From contig JAABSP010000002.1 of the NCBI GenBank assembly GCA_011390345.1, positions 1 through 64,000 on the forward strand: DNA of 64,000 nucleotides. The letters are read 5' to 3'. Positions 28,015 to 38,345 of this stretch are shown here, one piece after another. Both the position numbers and the translations under genes were made by a program. The first letter of the stretch is position 1. Every line of letters begins with the position of its first letter. Under the pieces are notes generated by a model. The model worked only from the letters and a program-made list of their open reading frames with translations. It did not search any database and was not told where the DNA came from. Source of the stretch: Desulfobacteraceae bacterium (GTDB taxonomy: Bacteria; Desulfobacterota; Desulfobacteria; Desulfobacterales; JAABSP01).

Positions 28015-28514
28015 CAACAGAAGATCTATCCGTTCTTCGGGAAAGAGCCATCGAGAATCTGGCCCGCTGCGGCATCGAGGGTGCGCAGGTCTACCTGATC
28101 GACATCATCCCCCTGATCCAAATGATCTGGGCCGACGGCAGGGTACAGCCGGGGGAGGTGGTCTTCCTGAGCGACTACATTGAAAAGCATGTCTCCCACA
28201 TCAATGGACTGGCCGGCTATGAGATGCTTACCATCGACGATGCCCAACGCTTTGTGGGAAGATTTCTCAACACCCGGCCCGACCCGGAGCTGCTGAAGAC
28301 CCTCCAGGCACTGATCCCCACGGTCCGCCTCTCCACATCGGATCCGGAGGCCAACAAGGCCCTTCGCCAGTCCCTGCTGGCGGCCTGCATGGATGTGGCG
28401 GCCATCGACAAAATCGACACCTCAACCGGTCTTCCCAGCCGGTTTGATCCGGCCGAAAAGGTCTGCTTTTTCGAGATCCTTGAATCCCTGGAAGAAAAGA
28501 GTATTGAATCATGA
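28011..28514 (+). CDS. TerB-like protein
   Basis: This 167-residue all-helical protein has a TerB-like central pattern: DIIPLIQMIWADGRVQPGEVVFLSDYI near residues 30-60, then AACMDVAAIDKIDTS...FDPAEKVCFFEILE near 122-158. TerB-like domains carry acidic residues that may bind metal and occur in stress or membrane-linked complexes; no enzymatic role is known. Its ATGA overlap with both neighbours places it firmly in the kinase operon. Signal partner of the kinases is a guess from context. Confidence 0.7.
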   Translation: MTTEDLSVLRERAIENLARCGIEGAQVYLIDIIPLIQMIWADGRVQPGEVVFLSDYIEKHVSHINGLAGYEMLTIDDAQRFVGRFLNTRPDPELLKTLQALIPTVRLSTSDPEANKALRQSLLAACMDVAAIDKIDTSTGLPSRFDPAEKVCFFEILESLEEKSIES

Positions 28515-29623
28515 AGCGGAAGATCATCCTCATATCTCTGCTGCTGGCCGCGATGACCTTTTGCAAGGGGTGTGATTCCAAGCCGTCGATCCGCATCGGT
28601 TTTGCGGGCGGATTGACGGGACGCCATTCGGATCTGGGGACTTCGGGCAGAAACGGCGTGATGCTGGCGGTGGAAAAGATCAATCATGCCGGAGGGATTC
28701 ATGGCCGGGAGGTGATGCTGCTCATCCGCAACGACCGCCATGAGCCGGATACGGCCAGAGCCGTGGATCGGGAACTGATCGAATCGGGCGTGGCCGCCAT
28801 CATCGGCCATATGACCAGCGAGATGGCCATGGCCGGGTTGGACGTCATCAATCGGCATCAGGTGGTGATGATCAGCCCCACCGCGAGCACGAGCCGGCTC
28901 TCCGGCATCGATGATTACCTCTTCCGGGTGATGTCAACCAGCAGGCATTCCACAGACCGGCTGGTGCATTATGGCGTGAAAGATCTGAATCTCCGCAGTT
29001 TTGGGGCCGTATATGAACTCTCCAATCCGACCTACTCCCGGGGATTTTTCAACGATTTCTCAGATGAGCTGAAGAAGCTGGGCGGAAGCATCGCCGCGGA
29101 AAAGACCTTTTTCTCCTCTCCGGAGGTTCACTTCATCAAACTGGCACAGGATTTGGTCGGTCCCGAGGTTGAGGGAATCCTCATTACCGCAGGCGCACTC
29201 GATACCGCCATGATCTGCCAGCAGATCCGAAAGATCGACAAAGAGATACCGATCTTCTCCAGCGGATGGGCCATGACCAATGATCTCATCCAGCACGGGG
29301 GCGGGGCTGTGGAGGGGGTGATCTTCTCCCACCGCATCGACCGGGAATCGAAAGCGAAGCCGTATCTGACATTCAAACAGCGCTTTACGGAACGCTTTGG
29401 CATGGCCCCGGATTTTGCCGCGATCTTCAGTTTCGAGGCCGCGACCCTCCTCTTCGAAGCTTTGAAAAAGAATGAAAACCCAAAGCTCTTGAAGGAGACG
29501 ATTCTTTCCATCAAAACATTCCAGGGGCTGCAGGGGCCGATCCGAATCGACCCATACGGAGATCCGATCCGGGAGACCTTCCTGATCGAGATTCGCAACG
29601 GCAGTTTTATCAAGATGGAATAG
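28511..29623 (+). CDS. Liv-type periplasmic binding protein linked to histidine kinases
   Basis: The 370-residue Peripla_BP_6 protein has a short lipoprotein-like leader (MKRKIILISLLLAAMTFCKGC, acceptor Cys probably residue 21). The usual core follows: IRIGFAGGLTGRHSDLG...GVMLAVEKINHAGGIHGREV and VVMISPTASTSRLSG. No permease or ATPase is nearby. It overlaps the TerB-like gene and is followed after 5 bp by a Cache-domain kinase, so it may present a ligand to that sensor rather than serve transport. This is inference from context. Confidence 0.8.
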   Translation: MKRKIILISLLLAAMTFCKGCDSKPSIRIGFAGGLTGRHSDLGTSGRNGVMLAVEKINHAGGIHGREVMLLIRNDRHEPDTARAVDRELIESGVAAIIGHMTSEMAMAGLDVINRHQVVMISPTASTSRLSGIDDYLFRVMSTSRHSTDRLVHYGVKDLNLRSFGAVYELSNPTYSRGFFNDFSDELKKLGGSIAAEKTFFSSPEVHFIKLAQDLVGPEVEGILITAGALDTAMICQQIRKIDKEIPIFSSGWAMTNDLIQHGGGAVEGVIFSHRIDRESKAKPYLTFKQRFTERFGMAPDFAAIFSFEAATLLFEALKKNENPKLLKETILSIKTFQGLQGPIRIDPYGDPIRETFLIEIRNGSFIKME

Positions 29624-29628
29624 CTCCC

Positions 29629-31854
29629 ATGAAACTCCGCTACAGCCTCAAGCAGGCCCTGACTCTGAAATTCATTCTTCTGGCAACCCTTCCCCTCTTT
29701 CTCTTTGCCTTCTTCACTGTAAAGATCGTCACGGGTCATCTGAACCATGAAATCCGTACCAAAAATCTGCTGCTGTCCCGGGCCCTGGCCGGAGAGGTGG
29801 AACGCTTTCTGAACGAGCCCCTCTCCCTTCTCAACCACATCAAATCCCTGATGGAAAACGAAAATCTGATTCGGCCGGACCAGATCAGCGAATATCTGAA
29901 TGTGATCATCCGACATTACGATTACTTCAGCGCGATTCAGATTCTGGGGGAAAGAGGGGTGATCCGCCATATCACCCCCTATAATCCCGATTATATCGGA
30001 GCGGATATGTCGGGACAGCCTCATTACCAGAAGAGTACGGAAATCGGCCGGCCTTACTGGTCCCCCACCTTTATCTCCCAGTTGAGCGGCCAGCCCACCA
30101 TGACGCTGAGTATTCCCTTTCAAAACGGAACCATTGTGGGCTACCTCAAACTGGAGACGTTGAACCGGATGACGGACAAGATCCGCATCGAATCCAACGG
30201 CTACGCGGTGATCTGTGATCAGACCGGGGTGATCATCGCACATCGGGACCGATCCTTTGTACAGGAGCGGCTCAATGTATCGAATCTTCCGCTGATCCAG
30301 AAAGGATTGGCAGGAAAAGAGGGAACTTTTCAGTATCGGTTCAGGGGAGTTGATAAGCTCGGGAGCATCGCCATCGTCCCCCAGACCGGCTGGGTAGTAG
30401 GATTTGTGCAGCCGGTGGAAGAGGCCTTCCTTCCGATAACACAGATACGGAAGATCTTCTGGATCGGCATTCTCCTATCCGCAGCTCTCGGCATCCTTCT
30501 GCTGTTGCTCAGCCTGGCAAAGACCCTTCGCCCCCTCACCCGGCTGATGGGATATGCGGAAAGCATCGAGGCGGGCAATTATGGACTTCCGACCCGGCTC
30601 GACAGCTATACCGAGATCAATGGACTTTCAAACCATCTCCACCGGATGGCGCAGGCCGTCCAGACCCGGGAGACGGCGCTGGAGGAAAGCCGGAAAGCTC
30701 TGGCCCGGAGCAAGGCCGACCTCGAATCGGCACAGCATCTGGCAAAGCTGGGGAGTTGGAGCTATGATCCGGATACGAATATCTTCACGCTCTCCGATCC
30801 CATGGACCGGATCTTGGGCCGAAGCCCCGATTCCCCGCGATTTGTCCTGGAGACATTCTTTCAGCGGATACACCCTGAGGACCGGGAGGAATGCGTCCGA
30901 CTGTTTCAGGATGCCCTGGAAAAGGGAAGGGATTACGAGCGAATCTTTCGATTCAGTATCGAGGACGGAACCTATCGTCACATTCAGACCCTGGTGGCGT
31001 GCCAGCAGGATGAACAGGGGAAGGTGATCCGGATCTTCGGAACCTCCCAGGATATCACCGAACAGAAGCAGCGGGAAAGGGAGCGGGAGACCCTTCAGAT
31101 CCGCCTGCACCATGCCCAGAAGATGGAGGCCGTGGGAACCCTGACCGGCGGGATCGCGCACGAGTTCAACAATCTACTCTTCCCCATTATCGGCTACACG
31201 GAGATGGTGATGGAGGAGCTTCCGGAGTCCTCTTTGATGCACAAACACCTCCGGGAGGTGATCATTGCGGCCAAACGGGCCCGGGATTCGGTAAGACAGC
31301 TCCTCTCCTTTACCCATAACTCCCCCTCCAACAAGAGAAAAATTCGGATCGACACCCTTGTCGAAGATGTCCTGAAATCGATGAAAAAGGAGATTCCCCC
31401 CAATATCGAGATCCAAAGAGATCTCTCTTTAAAGGCTCCGGAAGTGACTGCAGATGCCGGACAGATCCATCAGGCGCTGAAACATCTCTGCACCAATGCG
31501 CTCCACGCGATGCGGCAATCCGGAGGAGTGCTGACGGTATCGGTGTCAGAGACCTCCATAACGCCGGCCTCCCCCTGGCCCGATGGCATACGGGCCGGGA
31601 TCTACACCCTGGTCAGCATCCGGGATACGGGACACGGTATGGACGCTGCGGTGATCAAGCGGGTCTTCGACCCCTATTTCACCACCCGCGAGGTGGGCGA
31701 GGGAAGCGGCCTTGGGCTTTCGGTGGCCTACGGAATCATCCGGAGCCACGGCGGATATATCCGGGTGCAGAGCGAACCTGGTGCGGGCTCATCCTTTGAG
31801 GTCCTTCTTCCGGCCTTTCCAGACCAGACAGCCAACGCCGAACAATGCTCCTGA
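29629..31854 (+). CDS. Membrane histidine kinase with dCache sensor and PAS domain
   Basis: The 741-residue protein begins with a membrane helix (about 12-35). A periplasmic double-Cache domain follows (about 40-275, with YYFSAIQILGERG- and TGWVVGFVQP-like regions), then a second helix (about 278-305), a HAMP segment (LTRLMGYAESIEAGNYGLP) and a PAS domain (about 365-480). HisKA carries H511 in GGIAHEFNNLLFPIIGY, and HATPase has DTGHGMD and GSGLGLSVAYG. There is no receiver, so its partner is elsewhere or is the receiver of the hybrid kinase at 26008. Its kinase core resembles that kinase closely. It overlaps the SulP gene by ten bases. Confidence 0.9.
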   Translation: MKLRYSLKQALTLKFILLATLPLFLFAFFTVKIVTGHLNHEIRTKNLLLSRALAGEVERFLNEPLSLLNHIKSLMENENLIRPDQISEYLNVIIRHYDYFSAIQILGERGVIRHITPYNPDYIGADMSGQPHYQKSTEIGRPYWSPTFISQLSGQPTMTLSIPFQNGTIVGYLKLETLNRMTDKIRIESNGYAVICDQTGVIIAHRDRSFVQERLNVSNLPLIQKGLAGKEGTFQYRFRGVDKLGSIAIVPQTGWVVGFVQPVEEAFLPITQIRKIFWIGILLSAALGILLLLLSLAKTLRPLTRLMGYAESIEAGNYGLPTRLDSYTEINGLSNHLHRMAQAVQTRETALEESRKALARSKADLESAQHLAKLGSWSYDPDTNIFTLSDPMDRILGRSPDSPRFVLETFFQRIHPEDREECVRLFQDALEKGRDYERIFRFSIEDGTYRHIQTLVACQQDEQGKVIRIFGTSQDITEQKQRERERETLQIRLHHAQKMEAVGTLTGGIAHEFNNLLFPIIGYTEMVMEELPESSLMHKHLREVIIAAKRARDSVRQLLSFTHNSPSNKRKIRIDTLVEDVLKSMKKEIPPNIEIQRDLSLKAPEVTADAGQIHQALKHLCTNALHAMRQSGGVLTVSVSETSITPASPWPDGIRAGIYTLVSIRDTGHGMDAAVIKRVFDPYFTTREVGEGSGLGLSVAYGIIRSHGGYIRVQSEPGAGSSFEVLLPAFPDQTANAEQCS

Positions 31855-33578
31855 ATAGGCTTCTCCCCTTTCTCCGATGGCTGCCCCGGGTGAACCGGAA
31901 GACGTTGCGGGCAGATCTCTTTGCAGGGCTCACCGGCGCCTTCATCGTTCTCCCCCAGGGGGTCGCCTTTGCCATGATCGCGGGGCTTCCTCCCGAATAC
32001 GGACTCTACACCGCAATCATTCCGCCGGTCATCGCCGGGCTCTTCGGCTCCTCCTATCACCTGATCTCGGGGCCCACCACCGCGATCTCCATCATCGTCT
32101 TCTCCACTTTGAGCCCCTTTGCCGAGCCGGGCTCGGCCGAATACATCCGTCTGGCCCTGACCCTTACATTTGTGGCCGGGATCTATCAGGCCGCGTTCGG
32201 CCTCGCGCGCTTGGGAACCCTGATCAACTTCGTCTCCCACTCGGTGGTGCTCGGCTTTACCGCGGGCGCGGCCATCCTCATCGCAACGGGCCAACTACAG
32301 CACGCGCTGGGGCTCGACGTGCCCCGGGGATCATCTTTTATAAGCACCTGGCATTTTATTTTGAACCATCTTCATGCGGTCAATCCGTATGAGACGACCA
32401 TCGCGGTGACCACCTTCTTCAGTGCAGCAGTTCTGAAGAGCTACCGGCCCAACTGGCCCGGCCTTCTTATTGCCATGATCATCGGAAGCCTCGTCTCCCT
32501 GGCCATCGGCGGCGCGGAGAACGGGGTGCGTCTTTTGGGAAAACTGCCGGCCCAGCTCCCGCCCCTTTCCCTGCCCGATTTTTCGGCCGATACGCTGCGA
32601 ATGCTCGCACCCGGCGCACTCGCGGTCGCGCTGCTGGGCATTATCGAGGCTTTGTCCATTGCCAGGGCCATCGCGACCGGATCGAACCAGCATATCGACG
32701 GCAACCAGGAGTTCATCGGCCAGGGGCTTTCCAACATCGTGGGGAGTTTTTTTTCCAGCTACGCGGCCTCGGGCTCCTTCACCCGGTCCGGGATCAACTA
32801 CCAGGCCGGGGCCCAGACCCCGCTCTCCAGCGTCTTTGCGGCGATCTTTCTGGCGCTGATCCTGCTGCTGGTGGCGCCGTTGACCGCATATCTCCCCCTG
32901 CCGGCAATGGGGGGCGTGATTCTGGTGGTGGCCTTCAGGCTCATCGATATCGGCCACATCAAGGAGATCGTCAGGACGAGCCGGTCCGAGACCTTTGTGC
33001 TGCTGGTGACCTTCTCGGCCACCCTCCTTCTGGAGCTGGAGTTTGCCATCTATGCGGGGGTGATGCTCTCCCTAGCTCTCTATCTGAGCCATACCTCCCA
33101 TCCCGACATCACGGTACTGGCTCCGGACCCGGATGATCCCCGGCGCCGGCTCACGGATCTGGAGGAGAAGCTCCTGCCCCAGTGCCCCCAGCTCAAGATC
33201 ATCCGCATTGACGGCTCCCTCTTCTTCGGTGCGGTCAACCATGCGGCCGAGGCCATCGAGGCGATCCGGCGCCGGGTGCTGATCGTCGGGGTGGGGATCA
33301 ACTTCGTGGATGTCTCCGGGGCCATGATGCTCGGCCATGAAGCCAAAAAAAGGCGGAGAAACGGAAATTCGCTCTACCTCTGCAGCCTCCACCACCGGGT
33401 CTCAGACTTTCTTTATCGGAGCCACTATATCGAGTTGATCGGCGATGATCACATCTTTCCCACCGAATCCAAAGCCATCTCGGAGATCTTCCGCAGGCTC
33501 GACACCGGCATCTGCCGGCGCTGCCCCTACCGGATCTTCGAGGAGTGCGGGATGATCCCCTTCATCGGAGAGGATTGA
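31845..33578 (+). CDS. SulP family anion transporter with STAS domain
   Basis: This 577-residue permease has about 12 membrane segments and the SulP signature near [25 protein letters not shown], plus [13 protein letters not shown] before the final helix. A cytoplasmic STAS domain spans about 435-560 ([23 protein letters not shown]). The C-terminus has CRRC...EEC cysteines. SulP proteins carry sulfate, bicarbonate or dicarboxylates; the substrate is not deducible here. Overlap with the kinase gene suggests transport and sensing act on the same or related compound. Confidence 0.9.
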   Translation: MLLNRLLPFLRWLPRVNRKTLRADLFAGLTGAFIVLPQGVAFAMIAGLPPEYGLYTAIIPPVIAGLFGSSYHLISGPTTAISIIVFSTLSPFAEPGSAEYIRLALTLTFVAGIYQAAFGLARLGTLINFVSHSVVLGFTAGAAILIATGQLQHALGLDVPRGSSFISTWHFILNHLHAVNPYETTIAVTTFFSAAVLKSYRPNWPGLLIAMIIGSLVSLAIGGAENGVRLLGKLPAQLPPLSLPDFSADTLRMLAPGALAVALLGIIEALSIARAIATGSNQHIDGNQEFIGQGLSNIVGSFFSSYAASGSFTRSGINYQAGAQTPLSSVFAAIFLALILLLVAPLTAYLPLPAMGGVILVVAFRLIDIGHIKEIVRTSRSETFVLLVTFSATLLLELEFAIYAGVMLSLALYLSHTSHPDITVLAPDPDDPRRRLTDLEEKLLPQCPQLKIIRIDGSLFFGAVNHAAEAIEAIRRRVLIVGVGINFVDVSGAMMLGHEAKKRRRNGNSLYLCSLHHRVSDFLYRSHYIELIGDDHIFPTESKAISEIFRRLDTGICRRCPYRIFEECGMIPFIGED

Positions 33579-33610
33579 AAGCTTTCCTCCGCGTCCGCTT
33601 CAGTCTTGGA

Positions 33611-33639
33611 TTGACACCCCCGCGGCCTTTGTCTATAAT
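33611..33639 (+). promoter_or_regulatory. Consensus sigma-70 promoter of ispF-cysS-uvrB
   Basis: TTGACA (33611-33616) and TATAAT (33634-33639) match the consensus at every position with a 17-bp spacer. Initiation would fall near 33646, only about 20 bases before the preferred ispF start. Confidence 0.85.
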
Positions 33640-33666
33640 CTGCGCAAAATGAAAGGGGTGAAAGAG

Positions 33667-34158
33667 TTGCGCATCGGCATGGGATATGATGTTCACCGCC
33701 TGGCAGAGGGCCGGCGGCTGGTGATCGGCGGGGTGGAGATCCCCTTTGAAAAGGGGCTGCTGGGCCATTCCGATGCGGATGTTCTCCTCCATGCCCTCTG
33801 CGATGCGCTGCTGGGGGCCGCGGGAATGGGCGACATCGGCCTCCACTTTCCGGACACGGACCCGGCCTACGCGGGGATCGACAGCATGGAATTGCTCGAC
33901 CGGGTGCGGAATCTGATCCGGGAGAAAGGTTATGCGATCGTAAACGCCGACGCGACAGTTTACGCCCAGGCCCCGAAGATCGCTCCGCACCGGGAGAAGA
34001 TGCAGGAGCGGATCGGGGCACGGCTCGGGCTGCCCCGGGATCGGATCAACATCAAGGCCACAACGACCGAGGGGCTCGGCCCCATGGGCCGGGGAGAGGG
34101 GATCGGCGCCATGTGCGCGGTTCTGCTCGAAGAGATCAAACCACCATCAGACCGATAG
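33667..34158 (+). CDS. ispF: 2-C-methyl-D-erythritol 2,4-cyclodiphosphate synthase
   Basis: IspF makes the cyclodiphosphate intermediate of the non-mevalonate isoprenoid pathway. The metal-binding Asp and His lie in GYDVHRL, with the third ligand His in [31 protein letters not shown] is the substrate loop. TTG at 33667 gives the family-typical N-terminus Met-Arg-Ile-Gly-Met-Gly-Tyr-Asp and has AAAGGGGTG upstream (163 residues). The ATG at 33649 lies almost at the transcription start with no ribosome site. First gene of the ispF-cysS-uvrB unit. Confidence 0.94.
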   Translation: MRIGMGYDVHRLAEGRRLVIGGVEIPFEKGLLGHSDADVLLHALCDALLGAAGMGDIGLHFPDTDPAYAGIDSMELLDRVRNLIREKGYAIVNADATVYAQAPKIAPHREKMQERIGARLGLPRDRINIKATTTEGLGPMGRGEGIGAMCAVLLEEIKPPSDR

Positions 34159-34180
34159 ACGAGAAAACAGGAAAGGGAAC

Positions 34181-35644
34181 ATGACCATTCGGATTTACAA
34201 CACCCTGAGCCGGCAGAAAGAGACCTTCGAACCCATGAACCCGCCGTATGTCCGCTTGTACGTCTGCGGCCCCACGGTCTATGATTCCTGTCATATCGGC
34301 CATGCCCGGTCCACGGTGGTCTTCGATGTCATTGTCCGGTATCTGCGGGCCGTGGGATACGACGTGACCTACATCCGGAACTTCACCGACGTGGACGACA
34401 AGATCATCGACCGCGCCAATCAACTGGGCGTCGATGCCATGACGGTGGCCGAGAAGTACATCGCGGAGTTCTACGAGGACATGGACGCGCTCCATGTGAT
34501 GAGAGCCGACCATGAGCCCCGGGTGACGGGCTTTATCGAGCCCATCGTCGAATTTATCGGGGTGCTCATCGACAAGGGGATGGCCTACCCCTTGGAGGGT
34601 GATGTCTACTATTCGGTGGAGGCATTTTCCGGTTATGGAAAGCTCTCGGGCCGAAAGCTCGATGAGATGGAGGCCGGCGCGCGGGTCGGAATCGACGCCA
34701 GAAAGAATAACCCCTTTGATTTTGCGCTCTGGAAAGCGGCAAAACCGGGGGAGCCGGCATGGGAGAGCCCCTGGGGCATGGGGAGGCCCGGCTGGCACAT
34801 CGAGTGTTCGGCCATGAGCTGGAAGCACCTGGGGGAGACCTTCGACATCCACGGGGGCGGCAAAGACCTGATCTTTCCGCATCATGAGAACGAGATCGCG
34901 CAGTCCGAAGGGGCATTCGGCAAGCCTTTTGCCCGGTACTGGGTGCATAACGGGTTCGTCAACATCAACCAGGAGAAGATGTCCAAGTCTCTGGGGAACT
35001 TCCTGATGATCAAGGATGTGCTGAAACAGTATCATCCGGAGGTGGTGCGCCTATTTCTTCTATCGAACCATTACCGGAGCCCCATCGACTTTTCGGACAA
35101 GGCTTTGGATGAGGCAAGAGCCGGGCTGGACAGAATTTATACCCTGCTGGAGCGGATGGCAGGATCGCCGGAGATAATAGAAGGGACGCAAAGGACCCAA
35201 GGGACGGAAGTGGCCGAGGAAGATAGTGATGCGGGCTCCTATTGGGATCGCTTTACCGAGGCCATGAATGATGATTTCAACACTGCCTTGGGCTTCGGCG
35301 TCCTCTTCGAGGCGGTGCGGGAGACCAACAGCCTCATGGACGCGGGTCTGTCGGAAAACCTTCCCCGGATAATGGAGAACCGGGCCGATATTTTGAAGAT
35401 GGGGGAGATCCTGGGGATTCTTTTTCAGCCGCCGGCCCAGTACTTCGAGGAGCGAAAGGCAAAGGAGATGGCGGGGGCCGACATCGACCCGGCCGAGATC
35501 GAGGATCTGATCGTCCAGCGGGCCGAGGCGAGAAAGGGAAAAGATTTCAAAAGGGCCGACGAGATCCGGGATGGGTTGGCCGCGAAGAATATCATCCTCG
35601 AGGATCGGCCCGACGGAACCGTCTGGAAGATCGGAAACGAGTAG
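34181..35644 (+). CDS. cysS: Cysteinyl-tRNA synthetase
   Basis: The 487-residue class I synthetase charges tRNA-Cys. The HIGH motif is in [16 protein letters not shown], which also carries the first zinc-ligand Cys. Further zinc ligands lie in [10 protein letters not shown] and [10 protein letters not shown], and KMSKS is intact in [10 protein letters not shown]. The C-terminal helical region (about 390-487) contains the [20 protein letters not shown] motif. It lies 22 bp after ispF and 11 bp before uvrB. Confidence 0.96.
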   Translation: MTIRIYNTLSRQKETFEPMNPPYVRLYVCGPTVYDSCHIGHARSTVVFDVIVRYLRAVGYDVTYIRNFTDVDDKIIDRANQLGVDAMTVAEKYIAEFYEDMDALHVMRADHEPRVTGFIEPIVEFIGVLIDKGMAYPLEGDVYYSVEAFSGYGKLSGRKLDEMEAGARVGIDARKNNPFDFALWKAAKPGEPAWESPWGMGRPGWHIECSAMSWKHLGETFDIHGGGKDLIFPHHENEIAQSEGAFGKPFARYWVHNGFVNINQEKMSKSLGNFLMIKDVLKQYHPEVVRLFLLSNHYRSPIDFSDKALDEARAGLDRIYTLLERMAGSPEIIEGTQRTQGTEVAEEDSDAGSYWDRFTEAMNDDFNTALGFGVLFEAVRETNSLMDAGLSENLPRIMENRADILKMGEILGILFQPPAQYFEERKAKEMAGADIDPAEIEDLIVQRAEARKGKDFKRADEIRDGLAAKNIILEDRPDGTVWKIGNE

Positions 35645-35655
35645 GAGCCTTTTTT

Positions 35656-37692
35656 ATGCCGGATTCCCGGGCAGATTTCAAGGTCGTCTCCGAATATTCT
35701 CCGACCGGGGATCAGCCCGGGGCCATCGAGGCACTGACCCGGCAGATCGAAAAGGGGGAGACCCACAATGTCATGCTCGGCGTCACCGGCTCCGGCAAGA
35801 CCTTCACCATGGCCCATGTCATCGCGAATATCGGAAAGCCGGCCCTGGTGATCGCGCCCAACAAGACCCTGGCGGCCCAGCTCTACAACGAATTCAAGGA
35901 ACTCTTCCCTGAAAACGGGGTCGAGTACTTCGTCTCCTACTACGACTACTACCAGCCCGAAGCCTACATTCCCACCACCGACACCTACATCCAGAAGGAC
36001 TCGGCCATCAACGAGATGATCGACAAGCTGCGCCACTCGGCCACCCGGTCGGTCCTCTCCCGGCAGGATGTGATCGTTGTGGCCAGCGTCTCCTGCATCT
36101 TCGGCCTGGGCGCGCCCGAGGATTATCTGGGGATGCGGATCAATCTGGAGACGGACGAGGAACTGAACCGGGAGAAGCTCTTGGCCCGTCTGGTGGAGAT
36201 CCATTACGAGCGCAACGATATCGACTTCCACCGGGGGGTCTTCCGGGTGCGGGGGGACCGGGTGGAGATATTCCCGGCCTATGAGGAGGATCGGGCCGTC
36301 CGGATCGACTTCTTTGGCGACGAGATCGAAAGCATCGCGGAGATCGACCCGCTCAAGGGGACCGTGCTTCGAAAATTGAAGGAGCTGACGCTGTTTCCGG
36401 CCAGCCACTATGTCACGGAGAAGGGGACATTGGAGCGGGCCGTCAGGACGATTGGCGAGGAGCTGAAGGAGCGGGTGGCCTTCTTCAGAAGCGAGGAGAA
36501 GCTCATCGAGGCCCAGCGGATCGAGGAGCGGACCAACTTCGACCTGGAGATGATGCTGGAGATCGGCTACTGCAACGGGATCGAGAACTACTCCCGCCAT
36601 TTGACGGGAAGAAGGCCGGGACAGCCGCCGCCGACGCTGCTCGACTATTTTCCCAAGGACTTTCTCATCTTCATCGACGAGAGCCACATCGGGGTTCCCC
36701 AGCTCCGGGGGATGTACAACGGGGATAGAGCCCGGAAGGAGACCCTGGTAAACTTTGGTTTTCGCCTGCCCTCCGCGCTGGACAACCGGCCATTGCGATT
36801 CGAGGAGTTCAACGAGCGGATAAACCAGATCGTCTACGTCTCGGCCACCCCGGCCGAATATGAGAGAGAGAAGGCCCAAGAGGGGATCGTGGAGCTGATC
36901 GTCCGGCCCACGGGGCTCATCGACCCGGAGATCGAGGTGCGGAAGGCCGGGTTCCAGGTGGATGATCTGCTCTCGGAGATCCGGAAGCGGATCGAAAAGA
37001 ATGAGCGGGTGCTGGTGACGACCCTGACCAAGCGGATGGCAGAAGATTTGACAGACTACTATGCGGATCTGGGGATCGGGGTGCGGTATCTCCATTCCGA
37101 CATCAAGACCATCGAGCGGATGGAGCTGATACGGGACCTGCGGATGGGGAAGTTCGATGTGCTCATCGGGATCAACCTGCTCCGGGAGGGGCTCGATATC
37201 CCCGAGGTCTCGCTGGTGGCAGTGCTCGATGCAGACAAGGAGGGCTTTCTCAGATCGGCCCGGTCTCTAATACAGACCTGCGGCAGGGCCGCGAGAAATC
37301 TGGGCGGAAAGGTGATCCTCTATGCCGACAAGATCACCGAATCGATGCGCAGGACCATCGACGAGACCGAGCGGCGCCGAAAGATCCAGGAGGATTACAA
37401 CCGACGCCACAACATCATCCCGGCTGGGATTCATAAAAACATTCAGCCGGCCTTCGAGTTTCTCTACGAGTTCGAAGATAAGGAGATCAAGGGGGCGGCC
37501 CCCGCTACTCTTGTGGCCGAAACCATTGCCGGATGGGGCGGAGATGATGACGAGGCCGTGGATCTGGATCGGGTGATCGCGTCACTGGAAAAGGAGATGA
37601 AGGGTGCTGCCAAGGCCCTGGATTTCGAACGGGCCGCAGAACTGCGGGATCGGATTCATGCCATCAGGGCGCTGACGGAAGAGGAGGGGTAA
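35656..37692 (+). CDS. uvrB: UvrABC excision nuclease subunit B
   Basis: The 678-residue UvrB is the central damage-verification helicase of nucleotide-excision repair. Walker A is [12 protein letters not shown], the beta-hairpin region is [12 protein letters not shown], and helicase motifs follow ([14 protein letters not shown], the arginine finger region QTCGRAARN). A C-terminal UVR domain ([28 protein letters not shown]) contacts UvrC, whose gene lies nearby at 39672. It is the last gene before a strong terminator. Confidence 0.97.
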   Translation: MPDSRADFKVVSEYSPTGDQPGAIEALTRQIEKGETHNVMLGVTGSGKTFTMAHVIANIGKPALVIAPNKTLAAQLYNEFKELFPENGVEYFVSYYDYYQPEAYIPTTDTYIQKDSAINEMIDKLRHSATRSVLSRQDVIVVASVSCIFGLGAPEDYLGMRINLETDEELNREKLLARLVEIHYERNDIDFHRGVFRVRGDRVEIFPAYEEDRAVRIDFFGDEIESIAEIDPLKGTVLRKLKELTLFPASHYVTEKGTLERAVRTIGEELKERVAFFRSEEKLIEAQRIEERTNFDLEMMLEIGYCNGIENYSRHLTGRRPGQPPPTLLDYFPKDFLIFIDESHIGVPQLRGMYNGDRARKETLVNFGFRLPSALDNRPLRFEEFNERINQIVYVSATPAEYEREKAQEGIVELIVRPTGLIDPEIEVRKAGFQVDDLLSEIRKRIEKNERVLVTTLTKRMAEDLTDYYADLGIGVRYLHSDIKTIERMELIRDLRMGKFDVLIGINLLREGLDIPEVSLVAVLDADKEGFLRSARSLIQTCGRAARNLGGKVILYADKITESMRRTIDETERRRKIQEDYNRRHNIIPAGIHKNIQPAFEFLYEFEDKEIKGAAPATLVAETIAGWGGDDDEAVDLDRVIASLEKEMKGAAKALDFERAAELRDRIHAIRALTEEEG

Positions 37693-37696
37693 ACGC

Positions 37697-37748
37697 ACTT
37701 CGGGCTCCACTGGGAAAGTCATCTTCCCTGCGGGAGCCCGAAGTTTTT
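37697..37748 (+). terminator. Rho-independent terminator after uvrB
   Basis: A 12-bp perfect stem ACTTCGGGCTCC/GGAGCCCGAAGT (37697-37708 and 37733-37744) carries a further GGGAA/TTCCC pair inside its loop and is followed by TTTT. It begins 5 bp past the uvrB stop. Confidence 0.92.
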
Positions 37749-37773
37749 CAAATCAGATTGGTATTCCGGCAGC

Positions 37774-38235
37774 TTACTTGTAGATCCCTGCGCCAACGAT
37801 GACATTGGTGTCGGGAACCATAAGGATGTAGCTGGTCTTCTCGGAATCCTCTTTCTCACCCGGCTTGGGCCACATATAATCGACCCAGCCCTCGCCGTCC
37901 TTCTTCGCGACGGCCGCGAAATCCTGGAAGAAGAGTTTGCCCTGGGAATCCTTGATCTCTATCAGGTTCTTGCCGATCAGGGAGGGCTTCACCGGATGGG
38001 CCAGCATCACGCCGTCGGTATCCATCATGAAAACATAGGTGTCCTTCCAGACGAACGGGCCATCCTTTTTGTTGAGTTCCGCTTTTGCTGCATCCGCGCC
38101 CTTCTCGCTCACCATCTTTGCCGCTTCCTTGGTCTTGGCAACGACCTCATCCTTGGTCGCGTTCTCCGCAAAGACGTTTCCCGCTGCAAAGAGTCCTACA
38201 AGCAATGCCGACAGAATTACCGAAAATCTTTTCAA
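37774..38235 (-). CDS. Secreted single-Cache domain protein (copy A)
   Basis: The 153-residue protein has a signal peptide (about 23 residues, cleavage after VFA) and one small-molecule-binding Cache domain of the sCache_2/Cache_3 type. The signature is KDTYVFMMDTDGVMLAHPVKP followed by GWVDYMWPKPGEK and SYILMVPDTNVIVGAGIYK. Such domains normally sense ligands as parts of kinases or chemoreceptors; here it is free and periplasmic. A close paralogue lies 110 bp upstream on the same strand. A ligand-delivery or scavenging role is only a guess. Confidence 0.82.
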   Translation of the reverse strand: MKRFSVILSALLVGLFAAGNVFAENATKDEVVAKTKEAAKMVSEKGADAAKAELNKKDGPFVWKDTYVFMMDTDGVMLAHPVKPSLIGKNLIEIKDSQGKLFFQDFAAVAKKDGEGWVDYMWPKPGEKEDSEKTSYILMVPDTNVIVGAGIYK

Positions 38236-38345
38236 TACTCACTCCTTTATTGAACGGTTGATATGCAAATGGGGAAAGAAAGCTGGACGACCAACAGGAG
38301 CCTGACTCCTGCAGCGCCGATATTCCCTTCCCCGGTTTCCGCTGC

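Noticed and set aside
35425-37095. 556-codon minus-strand open frame
   Set aside because: Antisense to uvrB, which is complete with every motif on the plus strand.
38295-38311. CAGGAG/CTCCTG stem between the two Cache genes
   Set aside because: Only 6 bp with no T-run on either strand; it may be chance.
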